NCBI GenBank assembly: GCA_025462985.1
Contig: JAOAPP010000337.1
Location: 1-7,527 of the forward strand
DNA length: 7,527 nt
Direction: 5' to 3'
DNA from: Bryobacterales bacterium
Lineage (GTDB): Bacteria; Acidobacteriota; Terriglobia; Bryobacterales; Bryobacteraceae
Shown here: one piece after another, positions 4,622-7,527 of the stretch
How the letters are laid out: every line of letters starts with the position of its first letter
Position numbering within the stretch: the stretch's first letter is position 1
Program-made: the position numbers and the translations under genes
The notes under the pieces: model-generated
Databases searched by the model: none
What the model was told of the DNA's origin: nothing
The model's input: only the letters and a program-made list of their open reading frames with translations

Positions 4622-6567
4622 TTCTGCTCGTAAGGCTTGCTGGAATAACGGGCTGCCTCGGCCTGCGCGCCAGCCGTGTTGTCGTGGGTTCGTATCGCCA
4701 GCTTATACTCGTTCACAGCTCGATCCCGCTGACCTGTCACGTCGAAAATTTTGCCGATATTCACGTGCGACCACACTTCGGTCCACTTGGGCTCGAGATC
4801 GCCATTGATGGCTGAGCGAAATTCGTTGGCAGCGGACTGATAGTTATTCTGCTGGAAGAAAAGCTCCCCGATCCGGTAGTGAGCAAGAGAGCTGTTTTTG
4901 TTCACTTCCAGAGCCTTTTGATACTCTCTCAGCGCGTTGCGAAAATCGTTCACCTCCACAAACTGCTCCCCTCGACGGATCGCCACGGCAAGCTGAATGG
5001 TCGGATCCAGCCGCAGCAACACGTGATTCGGATCGATCGTAACCTTACGAGGCTTGCCGAAGGTGTCGAGGCTGAACTCCGAGGAGGTTCCGGTAACCTC
5101 GACGCGCTTGTCCTCCGGATTCCCTTCCGTCTCGATGCGAAGATCGACAGGCATGCGGAAGGTATCCAGATCCTGATTGACCTTGCCCACGATGCGGAAG
5201 CCTTTCTGAGTGCGGAGCACCGTGTACTCCAGCTTGAACTCAGGCGAACCGCTGGACTCCAGCCATTGAATAAAGAAGTACCGCAGTTCCTGCCCGGAGG
5301 CCTGCTCCATCACCTTCCGAAAGTCTTCAGTGTTCGCCGAATGCCAGCTGTATTTGTCCATGAAGGCCTGCAGGCCCTTTTTGAAATTCGCATCGCCTGT
5401 AACGCTACGGAGCATGTTCAGAACAGCCGCACCCTTCGCCGCGGTGAGGGCCCAATACTCCGGGGAGTAGTCTTCAAGCCGGGCCGCCTGAAGTACCGGA
5501 GGGTCCTGTACGGTCAGTGCTTCAACATAGGTGGATTTCAGGTCGTTCTCCATCGCGCCCGCGCCCGCCGTGTGCTCCGCATACAGTAGCTCCGAAAATC
5601 GTGCCGGCCCGTTTACCAGCCAGAGATGATTGCGGTTCGTGGGCGAAACCAGCGTGCCCCACCATTGCCTGGACAGTTGGTTCACCAGCACCCTCCGGTT
5701 GACCGGCTGGGTGACTGAACCAGGAGCAAGGAAGATCAGGCCCGGGGCCGAATACCCATTCACGGCTCCTGCCTCGGTCTCCATGATCATCAGATTCGCC
5801 TGCGGCGCCAGTCCGTACTCGCTGGTGAAGAACGTCATGATCTTGCCTGTTTCTTCCCCGTAAGCCTGCGCCTGCGCCGCCTGCTGATCGCGGAAGAAGA
5901 CCTGGCTGGAGATTCCCTGCGCGGACACTCGCACACCGTCCCCCTTCACGATGCCGATGCTTCCGGGAAAGCTCGCCTTCTCGTAATGGAACGAGAACAG
6001 AGTGTAGTCCACTCCCGCGCGATCCGTTTTCAGATCGCCACTGCCGAGGACGCGGTAGCCCGTTGGGACCGTTATGTGAAGGTCGGCTGCGAATCGATTG
6101 ACCGTATACCCGCTGACCGGAAACCAGCGGGCCGGATACAGAAGGAAGCCGTAATCCGGGTGCAACGCTGCAAACTTCAAGCCGTAGACGGGAGACTCTT
6201 CATTCCCAGTGAACTTGCCATCGTAAGTGAGAGCAACTTGCGAGGACTCGCCCTTCTGAAGTGCGCTGGAATAAGTGACCTTGATCGTGTGATCGGTTGC
6301 GTCCCGCCCGCCACTGAGCGTTTTCCCCTGTCGGTCGACGACCTTAGTGACATTCAGAGCGCTATTCAGATCGAAGTTTACGTCGTTCGTGGTCTCGAGC
6401 GCCTTGAAATCTACCCTGACCGTTGCCGCGATCGACTGCGTTCGCGGGTTGACGTTGGCATCGATCGTGTACTTCTGCACCTCAATCCGTGGCGATCTAT
6501 CAGTCGACTGCCCAAGAAGAACCGAGGCAAAACTGAGGGCTACGACCGTTCCTGCAAAACCGCGCAT
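4606..6567 (-). CDS. Exported M1-aminopeptidase-fold protein with TPRs, predicted catalytically inactive
   Basis: A 653-residue protein. An N-terminal Sec signal (MRGFAGTVVALSFASVLLGQ) implies the periplasm. Residues about 25-210 match the M1 N-terminal beta domain, about 220-440 the thermolysin-like catalytic domain, about 440-530 a beta domain, and about 535-640 three TPR-like repeats (ALREYQKALEV, SAANEFRSAI, AVNEYKLAI). The domain fit is clear around QWWGTLVSP and LWLVNG, yet the zinc motif HExxH reads NQLSR (296-300), the third ligand Glu 18 residues after HExxH is N319, the Tyr of Y-x-K-G is Ala (376, before AKG), and the GxMEN loop is GAVNG. All metal ligands and the catalytic Glu are therefore gone while the reading frame and fold remain intact. 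Start: ATG 6567 leaves a clean signal peptide; TTG 6573 is better placed for AGGAG (6582-6586), which lies inside the last codons of lpxB. GTG 6630 would overlap lpxB needlessly. Probable role: binding or scaffolding in the periplasm. Confidence 0.88.
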   Translation of the reverse strand: MRGFAGTVVALSFASVLLGQSTDRSPRIEVQKYTIDANVNPRTQSIAATVRVDFKALETTNDVNFDLNSALNVTKVVDRQGKTLSGGRDATDHTIKVTYSSALQKGESSQVALTYDGKFTGNEESPVYGLKFAALHPDYGFLLYPARWFPVSGYTVNRFAADLHITVPTGYRVLGSGDLKTDRAGVDYTLFSFHYEKASFPGSIGIVKGDGVRVSAQGISSQVFFRDQQAAQAQAYGEETGKIMTFFTSEYGLAPQANLMIMETEAGAVNGYSAPGLIFLAPGSVTQPVNRRVLVNQLSRQWWGTLVSPTNRNHLWLVNGPARFSELLYAEHTAGAGAMENDLKSTYVEALTVQDPPVLQAARLEDYSPEYWALTAAKGAAVLNMLRSVTGDANFKKGLQAFMDKYSWHSANTEDFRKVMEQASGQELRYFFIQWLESSGSPEFKLEYTVLRTQKGFRIVGKVNQDLDTFRMPVDLRIETEGNPEDKRVEVTGTSSEFSLDTFGKPRKVTIDPNHVLLRLDPTIQLAVAIRRGEQFVEVNDFRNALREYQKALEVNKNSSLAHYRIGELFFQQNNYQSAANEFRSAINGDLEPKWTEVWSHVNIGKIFDVTGQRDRAVNEYKLAIRTHDNTAGAQAEAARYSSKPYEQKSSEI

Positions 6568-6574
6568 GATCAAC

Positions 6575-7527
6575 TTATTCTCTCCTGGACGTAAGAACGT
6601 CCAACGTCCCGCTCCGCGAATGAGCACCACAATCCTCGAGCATCAGATCCGCAACCCGCAAGAAGGAATCCCCATCGCGACTCAGCGAAGCCCGTACGGC
6701 GCCGAGTTCGGTCCTCATTCGGGCCAAGGCTACGTCGTCGCGCAACAATCCGCTCGCCGCGTCCGCGATGTTGGCCGCCGTCATATTATTCTGGATCAAC
6801 TCAGGCACAACCTCGCGGCCCGCAACCAGATTCACCATTGTTAGAAACGGCGCCTTGATCAGCGACCGGCCTGCGTACCAGCTCACGGGCGTGACCCGGT
6901 AGAAGGTCACCATCGGAGTTCCCAGGATAGCCGCCTCAATGGTTACCGTTCCGCTGGCAGCTAACGCAAGGTCTGAATGGCCGATGCAATCCCAAGTCTC
7001 GTTTTCTAATACTTTGATGGATAGGCGATCCAACGGTTCCCGAAATCTTTCCAACGCCTGCTGCGAACGGAAACCACGCGGGGTAGCGAGGATGACCGAA
7101 AGATTGAAACGCTCGCGAAGGATTCGGACCGCTTCAATGAGGATAGGAAGATGCCGGCTCACTTCGCCGGTGCGGCTGCCCGGAAGAAGCACCACGGTTC
7201 GCCGGCTCTCCGGAAGACCATGCCTGGCGAAAAACTCGGCTCGCGAGCTAGTGGTGCGCACTTCGTGGGCAAGGGGATGTCCTATATATGTTGCATCCAC
7301 GCCCCGCTCCCGAAACCACGGCTCCTCGAACGGAAAAAGGCAGTAGAGTTTATCGACTAGCTCGCGGATCACCTTGACTCGTCCCTGCCGCCACGCCCAC
7401 ACCTGCGGGGCAACCAGGTAAAACACAGGAACGTTCATCCGCTTCAGATGCCGCGCAAGCCTGAGGTTGAAATCGGGACTGTCGGTGAGCAGCGCGAAGT
7501 CGGGCGGGTGTGCTCGGGCGAAGCGGA
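6575..7527 (-). CDS. lpxB: Lipid-A-disaccharide synthase LpxB, 5' end beyond window
   Basis: The frame is open to the right edge; 316 residues are visible and roughly 65 are missing at the N-terminus compared with the usual 380. The ATG at 7438 is internal, since conserved sequence (PDFALLTDSPDFNLRLA) continues before it. Family motifs are PQVWAWRQGRVK (visible 40-51), YIGHPL (80-85), LLPGSRTGEV (113-122), ALAASGTVTIEAA and EVVPELIQ near the C-terminus. LpxB (family GT19) joins UDP-2,3-diacylglucosamine to lipid X, giving the tetra-acyl disaccharide 1-phosphate of lipid A, at the inner face of the cytoplasmic membrane. Its TAA is 7 bases before the ATG of the M1-like gene, whose ribosome binding site lies inside its final codons, so the two are expected to be translated in tandem. 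The presence of lpxB shows a lipopolysaccharide-type outer membrane. Confidence 0.96.
   Translation of the reverse strand, partial: RFARAHPPDFALLTDSPDFNLRLARHLKRMNVPVFYLVAPQVWAWRQGRVKVIRELVDKLYCLFPFEEPWFRERGVDATYIGHPLAHEVRTTSSRAEFFARHGLPESRRTVVLLPGSRTGEVSRHLPILIEAVRILRERFNLSVILATPRGFRSQQALERFREPLDRLSIKVLENETWDCIGHSDLALAASGTVTIEAAILGTPMVTFYRVTPVSWYAGRSLIKAPFLTMVNLVAGREVVPELIQNNMTAANIADAASGLLRDDVALARMRTELGAVRASLSRDGDSFLRVADLMLEDCGAHSRSGTLDVLTSRRE

Noticed and set aside
4879..5589. Long plus-strand ORF (236 codons), with another at 5986-6594 (202 codons)
   Set aside because: Both lie opposite the M1-like gene, have no recognisable domain and biased composition typical of an antisense frame of GC-rich coding sequence.

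Overview
The window reads as chromosomal DNA of a GC-rich Gram-negative bacterium. The outer membrane is implied by lpxB (lipid A synthesis), a lipoprotein RlpA and a Sec-exported M1-like protein. Protein style (the 'LLGQ' signal-peptide end, an M1-like domain joined to TPRs, a Lys/Ala-rich mini-protein) suggests Acidobacteriota, but this is an impression and was not tested by any search. I see no mobile element, phage gene, CRISPR array, tRNA or rRNA.

Left part, 1-1000: the 3' three quarters of a MidA/NDUFAF7-type SAM methyltransferase gene (+) runs in from the left edge. Facing it is a tiny complete transcription unit on the minus strand. It has a sigma70-type promoter (TTGACT-17-TATATA), a 5' UTR that can fold over its own Shine-Dalgarno, a 28-codon ORF for a Lys/Ala-only-like basic peptide, and a rho-independent terminator that lies inside the last codons of the methyltransferase. 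This unit is the least expected thing in the window.

Middle part, 1128-4080 (+): three co-directional genes, probably an operon. They are the RlpA lytic transglycosylase lipoprotein (DPBB plus SPOR), a sigma54 activator consisting only of AAA+ and Fis-type HTH (no receiver or sensor domain), and a GT4-like glycosyltransferase. The last two are 10 bases apart. The set points to envelope or surface polysaccharide work under a sigma54 regulator.

Right part, 4094-7527 (-): reading leftward, lpxB (5' end cut by the window edge), then a periplasmic M1-aminopeptidase-fold protein with C-terminal TPRs coupled to lpxB by 7 bases, then a small acidic protein of unknown function. In the M1-like protein all three zinc ligands, the catalytic Glu and the catalytic Tyr position are replaced, so it should be a pseudo-peptidase kept for a non-catalytic role. 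The two gene blocks meet tail to tail at 4081-4093.
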